Source of the DNA: Isoetes taiwanensis
Lineage: Eukaryota; Streptophyta; Lycopodiopsida; Isoetales; Isoetaceae
Direction of reading: 5' to 3'
Length of the DNA stretch: 64,000 nt
NCBI GenBank assembly: GCA_021234155.1
Contig: JAJEKV010000014.1
Coordinates: 5,845,563-5,909,562 of the forward strand
A program made the position numbers and the translations under genes. Of the stretch, positions 34,290-46,612 are shown one piece after another. Numbering within the stretch: position 1 is the stretch's first letter; every line of letters starts with the position of its first letter. A model generated the notes under the pieces. That model had not been told where the DNA came from and did no database searches. It saw only the letters and a program-made list of their open reading frames with translations.

Positions 34290-34762
34290 GCATCACGATT
34301 TCACACACCGGGGAGCCGATCCACCCACCTCAATATTTTTGCAAATGTAAAATGTATAGGTTGAACCATATTATGAGACCAATTGCTTGGTATGCAGTTA
34401 GCACAACCCTAACACAAAGTTAGCAATATCCCACATGCATATATCACAAAAATCGTGCGCATATATAAATAGGATTTTGCTGCTTCATTGATAAGTGTGG
34501 ATAGAGATTAGATGTTGAAAAGTTATGGCTCATTTGGCTTGTAATCTTGATTCTGAGGGCGTGTCATAATTGTCAATCCAAGATGTAATCCTAGTCCACC
34601 CTTTTTTTTAGTAATGGGCTCAAATATCCCACATGCATTCAATGTTCCACATGTTATCAAATCAACAATTGCCAAATCAACAAATGCCAAATGAATGGAT
34701 TATGTTAAGGCATATTGTGTACCTATGCATATTGTGTTTGGTTAAGCGTGAGTCAATAATAT

Positions 34763-35375
34763 AGAGATAACAAGGAATATTCCTTATTACCTTGAAAGGA
34801 ATATTTCTTATTGCATTGAAAGGAATATTCCTTAGCGCCTAGTTATCAGGAATATTCCTTATTACCTTCAAAGGAATATTCTTTAGTTTGTTTAACTGCA
34901 CCCATAGTTACAAGGAATATTCCTATTACCTTGAAAGGAATATTCCTTTTTGCATTGAAAGGAATATTCCTTAGTGCCTAGTTATCAAGAATATTCCTTA
35001 TTACCTTCAAAGGAATATTCTTTAGTTTGTTTAAGTGCACCCATAGTTACAAGGAATATTCCTATTACCTTGAAAGGAATATTCCTTTTGCATTGAAAGG
35101 AATATTCCTTAGTGCCTAGTTATCAAGAATATTCCTTATTACCTTCAAAGGAATATTCTTTAGTTTGTTTAACTGCACCCATAGTTACAAGGAATATTCC
35201 TTATTACCTTGAAAGGAATATTCCTTTTTGCATTGAAAGGAATATTCCTTAGTGCCTAGTTATCAAGAATATTCCTTATTACCTTCAAAGGAATATTCTT
35301 TAGTTTGTTTAAGTGCACCCATACTTACAAGGAATATTCCTTATTACATTGAAAGGAATATTCCTCATTGAGTAT
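34763..35375 (+). repeat. 139-bp minisatellite made of AAGGAATATTCCTT palindromes
   Basis: About four and a half units. The landmark CCATAGTTAC falls at 34902, 35041, 35179 and 35319 (the last CCATACTTAC), a period of 138-140 bp. Each unit has four copies of the palindrome AAGGAATATTCCTT or a one-base variant. The first unit is the most diverged and the middle ones are nearly identical, which suggests recent amplification. Confidence 0.95.
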
Positions 35376-35379
35376 AGCC

Positions 35380-36380
35380 CTTTCATTTGAGCTAGGCTTG
35401 TGGGATATATGCCAGCATCAACCATTGGCCAATTGGGTCAGAAAAAGAGAACAGTGGGAAAGATGTTGAACAAATCATTGGCACAAATCATTGGTTAAGG
35501 AACAAATCATTGGCATGGTACGAGCCATATGAAGCTTGAGGGGAGAAGGGAATAGACGGGGATAAAAATTCCTTTTTACTGTGGTGGTGGGTTGATTCCG
35601 ATGGCGGGGAGGAGATCAAGCGACTAGATCACAATCCATATCCCCAATTCAAATGCAAACTCACCGGCGCTTTTAGATTCTTGAGGAGATCAATCTTAGA
35701 GCAGGGAAACCAATTGAACAAAATCAAGCGGAGAGGATCCACGAAGTTGAGGTACTCCTATTCTTAAACATGCTTTTGTTCCTAATCTAACAATTGCTTA
35801 TGATGTTCTACACGGATGCCTGAGAGGATACTTAACAATGTTGGAAGCATGGATCGAGCTATGGGAGTAGCGCCGGACAAGGGGATGAGGAATCCCAATT
35901 ATCTAAAAGCGAGAACTAGAGAGTATTCTCATTCAACTTAAGCGAGGAAGTTGTGCATGCAAAAGCAATCAACAAAGTCTTTGAAAAGGGCTGAGGTTTG
36001 GAGATTCAATAGCCTCAAACCATACTTTACCAATCTCTATCATAAATGGCAATGGCGAGAAGCACATGTCTTGCTTTACGTTAGACTTCACCAACTTCAA
36101 GCGGTTTATCCTGGACACTCTTCTCACAATTTTCGGGAACAGGACCATTGCTGATCTCACACTGCAGGACCTTCTGGATGAATCTTGAGTCTTGAATCTT
36201 GAATCTTGAGACCTTCTGCTTACAGTGTTTTTTACAACTTACACTAAGTATAACAGTCTTGGAACTATATAAACAATATATTAATGTTTGTGTTTTAATC
36301 TGGTTCACATTCTGATTACATTCAGTTTGCAAGTCCATGCCTTAGTGCATAGAAAAGTTACTTCAACAACAGGTTAACGT
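35380..36380. other. No gene recognised
   Basis: Contains a small CTTGAATCTTGAG repeat near 36184-36212 and otherwise unremarkable sequence. A few short open stretches lack recognisable domains. Confidence 0.4.
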
Positions 36381-36381
36381 A

Positions 36382-39300
36382 TTACAGAGATTCTACAATC
36401 TCTGGCAAATTTCCCAGCAACATTTCATGCCAATAGTTAGTCAGTTCATATGCATAAGATGTACCTTTAATCTTATGTTTGACTGGCTCCAATGGAAATC
36501 TCACCCCAATTACTGACTCGGGATGGACAAGAACTTTCTTTCCTTGAATAAGCCTGTACTTTTGATGGCAACCAGGAATCAATTCAAAGTAGTTACCAGC
36601 TATAACTTCATTACCACAATAAAATTCATTTCCATAGTCATCCTTGGTGTCTTCTTCGAGGGCATGTTTCTTACATTGCCTTTGGATGAGATAATAAGGG
36701 ACCCTTTCATAATTGTCTGGGGATGTGAATGATGCAAAATAATCTCCAACCTGCACTGTCTCATCCACATTGTCCACGTCATTTGCCCACAAGTCCTCTG
36801 CCTCGTACCCATCTTCTTCAACATTGTCCCTGTTTGTAGGCTCTAGTTTTCTCAACTCCCACCTGCCACAATGATCAGCATTCTCACAAGCAGGCCAATC
36901 AAAATTGATGCATGCCTTACAAAAACATGAAAGAGATCTACACATTAACTTTGTTGGATCATTTGGATCTATGGATGATACATAATGAAGAGATTGCACC
37001 CCTTTTCTTTGGGGAGCACATCAAATCTTTGGGAGCGGTCAATGTGGACACCTTCCAAAATACCCTTTCCACATCAGAAATTTTTTCTCTTCAAGAACCT
37101 CACATGCGGTTTCGCATTTTTTATCACTTTCCCATCCTTTTTTCTTTGTTACGCCTCGAGCCATAGTTTGGCTATGGCTCCTTCTCAAATCATGTGTGCC
37201 CTTCCCATGTCACGAGCCAAAGAAATTCCGGTGCATTATGATCTTATGCTCTTGATGATACCTAGTTACATGATAGAAAGCTCTTCTCGACTTGAATTGG
37301 GCTGCACACCCGTCCGGACCAAACTAAGTGGTATTTCATATGACCGGCACCATTTTCTTTCAAGCCAATTGAGGTGCATCTTGAATGCTTTTTTGTACAA
37401 AGTGAGTATCATGTGTTTTGTCATCTCGAAATAAAGAAGTGCACACATTTCCTCATTTTACCCCTGTACCTTGAACATCGTGATGTAGACCAATATGCTG
37501 ATTTGTTCATTGTACCAATGTTGTGCTTGAATCTCGTTGAATGGCTTCAAAGTATAATTCTCAGAAATCAACAAGCCCGATAATACGGTATCATCGAAGA
37601 CTCTTCATGGATTCCTTGAATTGTTTGCTCTGCCAATGTGCCACAAAGTTATGATATACAAACTTCGACATATGATCAAACATGTTATCCAACATATTCT
37701 TTGGAGCTGCCTTTCTTGTCAATTAGCTTTAGTCTTCGGTGAAGTTCCTTTCTTCGAGGGCTCATTAACGTAACCATAGACTTGCCAATCAAGCGTTTGA
37801 TCAATCTCGCTCCTTGTATTCTCTTGGACATAACTCAATTAATTGTTTCCCACAATTTCCACAATCGATTTGATACATTGTAGCTTATGCCACTTTCGTT
37901 GCTGCTGCTGCTTTCGTCACATACCATAGCCCTCCAAAATGTGCTAACATTATCAAATGTCTTGTTCTTGGCTTGACATATTCAAAGCATGAGCTTCGGA
38001 TCGACACACCACAATTGCACGAACAATTTTCATGGAGTCTTGACCTCATCAAATTAAATGCCAGCATGCAGGTCGATTGCTCATGTTTCACGCAACAACA
38101 TGTGTTTCTTTCCTTTAGCTTTCTAATGCAAGAAGGTTTTAAGTATTCAAACCGCCTAAGCCCAATCCAGAACCTCACGGATCTTTGATCCACAAAATTC
38201 TGGAATAATTGACTGTAAAATTACGATTGAAATAAAATTAGTCACCTCATTACATTACATTACATACAAATCTTTTACATATTCAAGACCCTTAACTCCC
38301 ACACATACATGTACATTCGACATGAATTTTATTTCATTTACTATGAAGTCACATAATTTTTGACAATTAATACATCTCCACACTAATTTCTTCTTAATTC
38401 TTTTTACATCTACAATACATCCGAATATACATGTAAACAAATATACATCGAATATACATGTAAACAAATATACATGTGCGTGTTGCCATGAAATAATTTG
38501 ACATTTCCATGTAGAACAACAACTAGGCATTTGCATCTACATTACATTCAAAAGTAAAGAAATGCATTTACAAACTTTACATCAAGTGTTACAAAATAAA
38601 AGACATCTTTATTCGCCAAAAAGTAAAAGAAATCTACAAACTTTACATCGGTGTTACAAAATAAAAACATCTTTATTAAGAAAAACATGATGCAATTACA
38701 GCTAAATTACGATGCATTACTGTGTAATGTCAATATATTGAATTGGTTGTGTCCTCTTCTTCATGACATCTCTAATTTTTGGTGAAACCTTTGAGTTATC
38801 TAACCAAAACCGAGCAACCATATCCTTCATAGCCCGATCTATCGTATTTGTTCTTGGATTTCGACACCGCTAATGCCTGATTTGTTCCACCTAGTGACAT
38901 TAGTTTCCTTCTCTCCTTCGCTAGTTTCATATTTCTAGGATGTATTTTTCAGCAACTTAGTCGCTAGTGAAGTCTTACGTAATTCTCCTTCCTCTCCAAC
39001 CACCATAGATAGTCTGAGAATGCTTTGCGGCAAGTCTGTCATTGCTATTTGCATTTTTGGCGTCTTGGAGGCCATCCTTTAAATTCTTTACGGATCTGTT
39101 TTCCACGATAGCCTCTTGAGGCCTTCCAATGGCCGGCTCAAATAGGAATTGCAATCTTTTGTCCCGCAATAATCTTCTTGCAAATATACTTTGCTTTTTT
39201 GGAGTCAAATTAGATACCTCATTCATTATGAGATTTTCTGAAGCATTCACCTTTCTTCTAATTGGCTTTGTCGCGTATCCACCCCTACAAACCCTCTGTT

Positions 39301-39485
39301 TCGATTTTCTTTGCACCTTGTAACGGTGCTTTCCGAAACTTCATCAACGGGAGGATTGAAATCGAACCCGATGCTGACCTCGAAGTGCTTGCATGAGAGT
39401 CCAATCCTTCTTCCATAGTTTCTTCTTCAACTGGTGCTTTAAGACAACGATCTATTCTGCAGAAAGGGAATACAACATCCTGCAC
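36382..39485 (-). pseudogene. Broken gene of an uncharacterised, probably DDE-type transposase family
   Basis: Minus-strand pieces in order. 39485-38975: SNLTPKKQSIFARRLLRDKR, basic. About 38870-38735: VARFWLDNSKVSPKIRDVMK. 38187-38030: FEYLKPSCIRKLKERNTCCC, with CGNCGKQLIELCP near 37840. About 37705-37600: KFVYHNFVAHWQSKQFKESM. 37551-37572: VDF-ENY. 37475-37550: NEIQAQHWYNEQISILVYI. 37409-37428: DDKTHDT. 37288-37322: WS-DGCAAQFKS. 37201-37230: FFGS-HGKGTHD. A C-terminal open part at 36999-36382 has CRSLSCFCKACINFDWPAC. Frameshifts and stops fall at DF/ENY, WS/DGC and GS/HG. The Asp/His-rich blocks suggest an RNase H-like nuclease. I know the motif order only from unnamed proteins. 38200-38720 looks intron-like with a ~64-bp tandem repeat. 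Confidence 0.7.
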
Positions 39486-39714
39486 AAAAAATCAGATTAT
39501 TAACCAGATTTGTATTACTGCTTGAAGGGATTTGTATTACTGCTTGAAGGAAAGGGATTTCAATTTCTTCAAGATACATTTGTTTCGTGAAATGCATTCG
39601 ATTTAGGAGCAGCTATAATCGATTCGGGCCAAGTTTTCGTTGAGGTAGAATCCGGAGCCATGTTTGATCGATTGAGGAAAGTTCAAAATGTGCGCCAAAG
39701 TTTTTTTTTTTTTC

Positions 39715-39885
39715 GCAGGCAAGATATTTAGATTTTATTGATAGATAAGATAAGATAAGAATTTTTACGTCCACGGGAACCCAACGGGTTATGGGACGGC
39801 ACATGCAAGGGCAACAGCCCATCTAAAACCCGGGGACTAGGCCCCATCACCAAATACAATAACCAAATAGTAAAAGGCTACCAAG
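39715..39885 (-). mobile_element. LINE 3' end fragment with (TATCT)n-type tail
   Basis: Read on the minus strand it ends GGGTTCCCGTGGACG followed by AAAAATTCTTATCTTATC. It resembles the 3' ends at 39890 and 54010 (CC..TTGG/GT..CCGTGGACGATAAA) but is a separate copy. Heavily 5'-truncated, no coding. Confidence 0.6.
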
Positions 39886-39889
39886 AATA

Positions 39890-42010
39890 AGAGAATAGAA
39901 TAGAATAGAATATGATTTTATCGTCCACGGAGACCAACTGGCCTATGGGACCCAAGTACAAAGAGAGAGCAGCGGTGATATTACTACCGGGGATTAAAAA
40001 CCCCCCCAGAAAGGGTTTTCGAGGGAAAAACCTTAGTAGCAATAAGGATTTGACATCTTTGCATGGTTATATACATAATCACAAATACGGCTGAGGTTAA
40101 TGTCGGACGGGGGCATAAGCGAGTCAGGCGTATCCATTACCTCACGGAGGTGCGATCCCAACAAGCCCCGAGAGGCCGTGCTCAGTAGCTCATGCAAAGG
40201 CCGATGGGGGCACAACTAACAGGAACAGCATACCGGCAGGATATGCTCAAATGCAGCCGGACGGGCACGGAGGGCGTGACTTTCATCCTCAATGGCGCTG
40301 TTGACAGCATTGCGGACTCTGTCCTCCGCGGCTCCCGAATCCATCTCCTGTCTCTCCCACGGAGGTGGTGTGCACCTGTGCGAATGGAAGCAATCACCCT
40401 GCGCTTTTTTCATGGGTAGATGGGTGCCGGAGGTGTAGTGGTGTGGGCCCCTCGTGAGCATGGGATTAACCTGCTGTCGATAATTTGCCACCTTGACATG
40501 TAGCGGGGCCCTGCATCCCAAAGCTTGGCCATGAAGCAAGCATCCAATCTTTGCTTCAAGGCGGTAGCGTTCCTTCGGTGTATGCCTTTGGTCCACATCA
40601 TTATTGCTGCACATTCCATAGCGAGAACCAGCGGGCTTGCTTGTCTTTCCAGAGCTTTAAAGTTTGCGGGCCCATCGCCCTTTGCCAAAGCAAGGTTAGG
40701 CGGTCGGGCTTCATCCATAGCCACCACCTCCACGGAAGTAAATAATGTGGCGTTCCAAGCAGACCCTCAGTAATGGAAGGGGCTGTCTCTGGAGCAAGAT
40801 CGATATGGGACCGTGGATTTCACTCCCGGTGCGGGCCAAGAAGGCCTTACGTACACCGCTCTAGATCGTTCAAGTGGTGAGGGATATCAGCGGCCCCCCA
40901 CACTTACGCCCCATAGAGGAGGACCGGTTCAACCAAGGCCACGAACAAGTGTGCCGGTGACCCCATGCATCTACTACGCCTTGTGATTTGTTGTTTTGCA
41001 TTGCATCTGGGGGCTTTCGACTGCTAGTGACCCGTGGCGATGGATGCATCCCGGTGTGTGGTAGTAGAAAACTCAATGCCCAAATACTTATAAGGCTGAG
41101 CCACCTCCACTACACGCTTTTGGTAAGTGAATGAGGGGAAGCGTGGAGTGCGGGATGATGGGACCAGTGACACCCTTGTCTTGGCCAAGTTAACTCTCAT
41201 GTCGGTGAATTGGAAAGTGTCCAAAGCATCCGGTGGCGTTGCATGTCCTGCGGGGTATATGCGGCGAGGTCAACATCATCGGCATATATGAGTTGCGGAT
41301 TATGTGGTGCATCAGCCCGGCGCCTCCCCGTGTGCTCGGCTAGCCATTCTTCTAGCTGGTCAATGTACAAGAAGAAGCGTCGGGGATAGAGGGCAGCTGG
41401 CGCACCCCAATGCTACTAACTGCGGGCTCCCCGGCGGTGTGAGACGACCGGAGCAAGCCTCGTGATAGTGCGTATATAACATTCACGCAAGTCAGCGGGG
41501 TCCCTAAGCTGTCTCAATCTATCCCACAACTTATCCCGAGGCCTTTGTATCAAAAGCCTTTTGCGAAATCCACAAAGCAGCGATGCAGTTAGGCCGTCGA
41601 TTCGGCTATCCTCTATGAGTGTTCGCAGAGTGAAGATATGGTCAATAGTAGAATGGCGGAAGCTTTGCTAGTGAGAGCCCGCACTTCTCCATCCTCGCCC
41701 AAAGTGTCAATCGCCGCTCAAGAATCGGCAAGCAACTTGGCAAAGACAGAACCGACCATAATGGTACGATAGTTGGTCAATGTGGGGGTCCCCCGCTTTG
41801 TATATGGGCACAACTTCTTTGGTAGTCCAAAGGCGGGGAAGCCTTCTTGCAATGCCCCGTTGAAGAGTGTTGTGAGAACCGTCACCATTGGGGGCCCGGC
41901 CCACTTGAGAAGCTCTGCCTGCATACCATCCAAATCTGCTGCCTTCCCGTTAGCGAGGCGTTGCAGGCCCATTATGACATCCCCTTCAGTAATGACCAGT
42001 ACAAGATAAT
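39890..42010 (-). pseudogene. LINE C, 5'-truncated: reverse transcriptase and downstream region
   Basis: The minus strand starts near 42000 inside the reverse transcriptase: GLQRLANGKAADLDGMQAEL, VVPIYKAGDPH, and LTNYRTIMVGSVFAKLLA after a 1-base shift near 41800. The catalytic LIYADDVDLAAY lies at about 41258-41290, then VNLAKTRVS and PYKYLGIEF (about 41080-41200). The C-terminal region continues to about 40200, and the element ends with CCATAGGCCAGTTGGTCTCC and a (TATTC)n tail at 39890-39915. It is GC-richer than its surroundings. Many stops make it non-functional. It belongs to a different LINE lineage from A and B (Jockey/I-like wording). Confidence 0.85.
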
Positions 42011-43160
42011 GCTAATGCTAGTACAAGATTTCGGGAGGATTTGGTATAATTATGGAGAATATTGTACGTCAACCGCCTTTACTAATGATTGTAAAATTCA
42101 AAATGTACATTACAAACACTTTAACCCAGTTCAAATTTTTACATCAATATACAAAAAAATTCAATCACCCTTTCATGCTTCTACCCTATGTTTAAGTTCA
42201 GAAGAAGAAGCTCAGAACTTTGGAGGATTGCAGACTGTGAAGTGTAAAGCATCTTTGTCTGAGTGTAAAGCATGCCTTTGCTAGGCATTATATCACCAGA
42301 AATAGAATGTTAGAGCTGTAAGCTCCTTTTTTAGGACACTCTAAAACATAAGGTTGCATGAAAATCCAATGAAACAACATTGGCTATGAATTTGAGCATG
42401 CCTCAATATGCCAATCCAACCCATCTGCTGTCATGATTCTATGATTTGTGAAGAAGAATATGCAGAGTTGATATTGGACTCTTTTGTCACCCACTATTCA
42501 CACATTAACCAGTAACATTTGCTAATATTTTTGCTATAAATATACGTCTAATATATGTTCCAAGGTTGCATAACCTATGTCTTATGTTCCACGCTTACAT
42601 AGAGTAAAATAATTTTGTGTTACATTTGTCTCCAACATATTTTCAACATTTTCCCGAACATGTGTTCAATATATGCTCAAATACGTGATCAATACTTGCC
42701 CATTGTTTACAACATACATATGCCCAACCATTACCCCAACCTACACTACATTGTGTTCAATATTATGAAGTAATTAGCAATTCTCTCATATATGTCCAAC
42801 ATTGCCCAACACTTTATGATTTGTCTATACATTTATTCCTTAGTTTTTTATATCAATCATTGGAGTGCTGGTTAATGCTATCTCGCAACCATATATTCTG
42901 TTTCTTTTGTAGGCATTAATTAGTATATTTGGAACTGTGATGAGAATCGATGGGGCTTTGAGGCCAAACAGTTATGCATTTCCACACGATATCTCAACTC
43001 TACGCATAGTTTGTTTGCCATATATCAAATTGTGTTGTTGAATTCAAACCACATTCGAAGACGCGCACACTACTTTTGCTCAAGCTGGAGGCGGTTTTAT
43101 GCAGTTTCTCCATTGTGCCCTTTGGGGTCTCAATTCCTTAGTTTTACACCATGAAATTTC
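42011..43160. other. No gene recognised
   Basis: AT-rich. Recurrent short ACAT/ATATGT words (about 42540-42800) but no clean tandem period, and no coding similarity seen. Confidence 0.5.
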
Positions 43161-43164
43161 TAAC

Positions 43165-43690
43165 TACATGTGGAAACCCTACCTATTTTCCTCATTGCAC
43201 AGAAACCCTTCCTATTTTCCTCCTTCTATGGAAACCCTTCCTAATTTCCATCATCCAAGGAAATCAGGAAGGGTTTCCACGCAAAATTTGAATTTTGGGG
43301 TGACGTGTACTTGATGGACGTGCCGCCTTAATGTCCGACGTCCGTGTCAAAAAGAGTGAGCCATAAAGACTCACGTCATAAATATTCTAAAAAAATAATA
43401 ATTTCGTGGAAGACCCTTCCTGTTTTCCCAGAAACCCTTCTGATTTTCCAGTACGGAAACCCTTACGATTTTCCGTGGAAACCCTCCGAATTTCTGTGGA
43501 AACCCTTCTGAATTTCAAAATTTGGAAATTTGGAAGGTTTCCATGGAAACCCTTCGATTTTTCGTGGAAACCCTTCCAGGTTTTATTGAAAGCCGGAAGG
43601 GTTTCCATGGAAAATCGGAAGGGTTTCCATGGAAATTTGAAAGGGTTTCCATGGAAAATCGGAAGGGTTGCCACAGGGGGCAACCCAAAT
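43165..43690 (+). repeat. Minisatellite of GGAAACCCTTCC and its complement
   Basis: Repeats of GGAAACCCTTCC(T/G)ATTTTCC about 22-28 bp apart occur in two blocks (43170-43275 and 43407-43675). The second block switches to the complementary form GGAAGGGTTTCCATGG, so the DNA can fold on itself. Reading frames here encode Lys-Pro-Phe / Glu-Thr-Leu repeats on several frames and are not genes. Confidence 0.88.
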
Positions 43691-44587
43691 CGGGCGTACA
43701 TAAAACCATCGCAAAAAAAAACGTCTATGTCTACACACATACGATTACCCTTTTTTTTTTAAATCAATGGCACAAAAAGGGTGCACTCCAGGGTTCGAAA
43801 TTAGAAACCTCCGTCACTAGAAGAAATACCTGCAAATATTCAAGACTACCGGAAATACACGATATTTTAGTGTAGTTTCCCAGAAATCCCTAGAAAGTTT
43901 CATGGAAATGGCCTAAAAATTCGCCGGAATATTTTTCTTGTTAACAGAAAATTTTAAGAAATGCCGGATTTTTCAGGGACGAACCCCCCAATTTCGAACC
44001 CTAGTGCATTCTAGAAATATTATTTATTACATACGGTGTCAAAATCATAATAAAACCATATTAAAAACCATATAAAATTACAAAAGAAACCTCCTAGATA
44101 TTCATATTTCAATTATAAATCCTAATTTCTACTGATTATATGCAAAATAACATAAATGTAAGGTATTGTCTTGCCTTGTATTCTAGCTGGACCCCTAATT
44201 TACCCTAAATTTAAAGCAATAATTTACCTTAAACTTACGGTAAATTGGCTACATGAGTGTCACCCCAAAAAATTCGTTCTGTAGTGTTCTTTGATTCTTC
44301 ATTTCTACCGAGCATTCCATCTATTTTACCCCGCATTCTGGAAAACTTTACCTGCTTGAATTTCAATCACCTTACACACTGCAAGAATCACTTCCAGATG
44401 TCCTTGGAATCACAGCTGCAAGATGATCATGGAATACTTAAAGTGGACATGCAATGTCCAATGTGGTAGATTTGGGAGAAATTTGTTAGTCTTCTCTTTA
44501 GGGTGGTGGATAAATAAAGTTGAAGTGTTAATAAAATGGTACCGTAAATGGTGGTGTGGAAGGTGTCCTATAAAAAACTTATCTTAT
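43691..44587. other. No gene recognised
   Basis: AT-rich, with a T9 run near 43751 and no coding similarity. Confidence 0.45.
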
Positions 44588-45226
44588 CGTAATCAACGGG
44601 AGGCTTAAATGACGCCTATATTCGGCGTGTTTTAAAACGAGGAAAAGTTCCGCCGCTATTGTGGAGTGGCGCCGCCATGGCTCTGTGCTGCTCTGTTCTT
44701 CTACGGCTATGGCGAGCAGGCGTTCTTCTGTGGCTATGGCGAGCAGGCGTTCTTCTATGGCTATGGGGTTCTTCTGCGGCTATGGCGAGCAGGCTATGGC
44801 AGAAAGTATAGGCTATGGTCGAGCAGAAAGTATAGGCTATGGCATTCTTCTGCGGCTATGGCCGACAATGCATTTGTTTGCTATGGCTCCTTCTCAGGTT
44901 CAAGATATGTTTCGCTTCAAGATCTGGCTTTAAGATTTCGCTTCAAGATCTGAAGGATGTGTGCATCTGAAGATTTCGCTTCAAAATCTTCAAGATCAGC
45001 GACGGATCAAAGATTTCGCTTCAAAATCTTCAAGATCAGCGACGGATCAGCGACAGGGGCACTAAAAAAACACAGGGGCAAGTTCATTCAAAGGGGTTGT
45101 CTGTGCTTCGCGAAGCTCCGCCGGAGAAAATCATTCAAGCCTAGCTCCGCCAGAACAGAGAAAAGATGGAAGATAAATGCCACGTGCCAAAATACTAGTA
45201 GTAATTTAAGCCTCCCGTTGATTACG
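44588..45226. mobile_element. 639-bp element with perfect 23-bp inverted ends
   Basis: CGTAATCAACGGGAGGCTTA plus AAT at 44588-44610 is the exact reverse complement of 45204-45226. Inside are a CTATGG-rich minisatellite (about 44665-44880, GGCTATGGCGAGCAGGC units) and a 38-bp tandem repeat (about 44976-45053, TTTCGCTTCAAAATCTTCAA units). No transposase. No target duplication could be identified. The right end abuts the palindrome at 45230. Non-autonomous DNA transposon is the likely identity. Confidence 0.65.
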
Positions 45227-45229
45227 CAC

Positions 45230-45386
45230 GGGAAAATACCCCTCTCGGGTTTTCCGGGGGGAATTTGCTCGGCGGCGCCGCCAGTGGTGGCGGACGCACT
45301 CGCGGCTCCGCCGCTCGTGCGCCGCCACCGCTGGCATGCGCCGCCTCGCAAATTACCCCCCGGAAAACCCTCGGGGGTATTTTCCC
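45230..45386. mobile_element. 157-bp near-perfect palindrome, GC-rich
   Basis: The arms GGGAAAATACCCC...GGGTTTTCCGGGGGG and their complement close over a GGCGGCGCC...GTGGCGG centre that is also palindromic (GCCGCCAGTGGTGGCGG against CCGCCACCGCTGGC). It would form one long hairpin. It starts three bases after the TIR element at 44588-45226. Foldback MITE is the best reading. Possible TTA duplication is not convincing. Confidence 0.75.
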
Positions 45387-45596
45387 TTATACTTAATGTT
45401 ATGTATGGGGTAGATAACGTCTTGGCCTGGGGGTGTAAATGGCCAAAATGGCGAGGGTATTATGCGCAGCACAGCCGAGAAATTTTGGCCAGGGCCACAT
45501 GGCTCAAAATTATTTTTTTCGTAACCAAGGGAAGCTCTGTTGGACGAACTCCTATTACGACAATGGTTAGAGGATTTGCATTACAGAGAGAGGTAT

Positions 45597-45712
45597 AGGG
45601 GAATGGAACAGGGGACCCCTTTCTGGTTTGGAAGGGGAGGCCCGCGACCGGCGTCAGCCGGGAGCGGGTCCCTTCCAAACCGGAAAGGGGAACCCTGTTA
45701 CATTCCCCGACA
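45597..45712. mobile_element. ~115-bp palindromic foldback element
   Basis: The left arm GGGGAATGGAACAGGGGACC...TTTGGAAGGGG pairs with a right arm that reads, inverted, GGGGAATGTAACAGGGTTCC...TTTGGAAGGGA. The short centre is rich in CCGG. Arms are about 50 bp with roughly six mismatches. Non-coding. Confidence 0.72.
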
Positions 45713-46604
45713 ACACGGAAGTTGGGGGAGCCATTTTGATCCCCCTTTTGTCGCCTTCTTCATCTCGAGCTCCGCTATGGCGCTGCCCTTAATCGCAAGC
45801 CGGCACTCTGCTAGGTAAAAGCGCCAAGGTGTTTTGTTGTTTGTACATAGCATTTTCCACATGCGGGCAGAGGATTTCTTCACATGAAGACTTGTCAAGG
45901 TTTTGCGGGATTTTTTGGGCAAGAAATGGAAAAAACAGAGGATTTTTTTTGCATTAACAGGGAGTTTTTGTACGCAGGAACAGGGGACTGTTGTGCAGCC
46001 TGCTTAGAGAAGAAAAAACGAAAAAGAAGACCATTTTTAAGGAAAACTTGTAGTTATGGAGGGGAAGAACTGGAGCATGCTTGAGAAGAGCAAAGAAACG
46101 GCCTGTTTGCTTGCAAATGGGACGAAGTAGAAAGTATTTGGAGGCAGTGGACAAGTGAGTTGTATAAATTATTATTCATGCATGCCAGAATAGCATTTCT
46201 AATTCTGAGCCCATGTTTCAGGCAAGATCGGTCAAAGGCTGCTAACTCCGGTGGATTGATTCGAAATAAGATGAAGAACAGGGAAAAGCAGGGGAGCAAA
46301 ATGAAAGGAGACTTTTCCGTTTGATTTGTGCAAGACAGACCTCTGTTTGGGCTATTGTTAGATCCTTTGCTCTTCTTCTGGTTATTAAGGAAAAAACAAG
46401 GGAATGACCTGTTCACCTGCAAAAATTGTTGTTGCCGGAATGTGGAGGCCCAACTTCCATTCCGAAATAGAAAGGATGCCACGTGGCATCACCAGATTTA
46501 CTCTCAATAAAAAATGGCGACCCAACTTCCGTGTTGTATACGGGAATATCTTTTTTGTTGACATTCCGGCGTGTCAACGCCGCCGACGCGGGTAACGTGA
46601 AGTT
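45713..46604. other. No gene recognised
   Basis: Purine-rich patches and short open stretches without recognised domains. Nothing supported. Confidence 0.4.
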
Positions 46605-46612
46605 CACCCTAG

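Noticed and set aside
34763-35375. Possible CRISPR-like array (regular repeats)
   Set aside because: No unique spacers; the whole 139-bp unit is repeated. This is eukaryotic minisatellite DNA.
43387-43875. Overlapping 117-118-codon frames on both strands
   Set aside because: They are translations of the GGAAACCCTTCC minisatellite in several frames, not proteins.
44661-44953. 90-95 codon frames rich in Ala/Met/Gly/Tyr
   Set aside because: Products of the CTATGG-rich repeat inside the 44588-45226 element.
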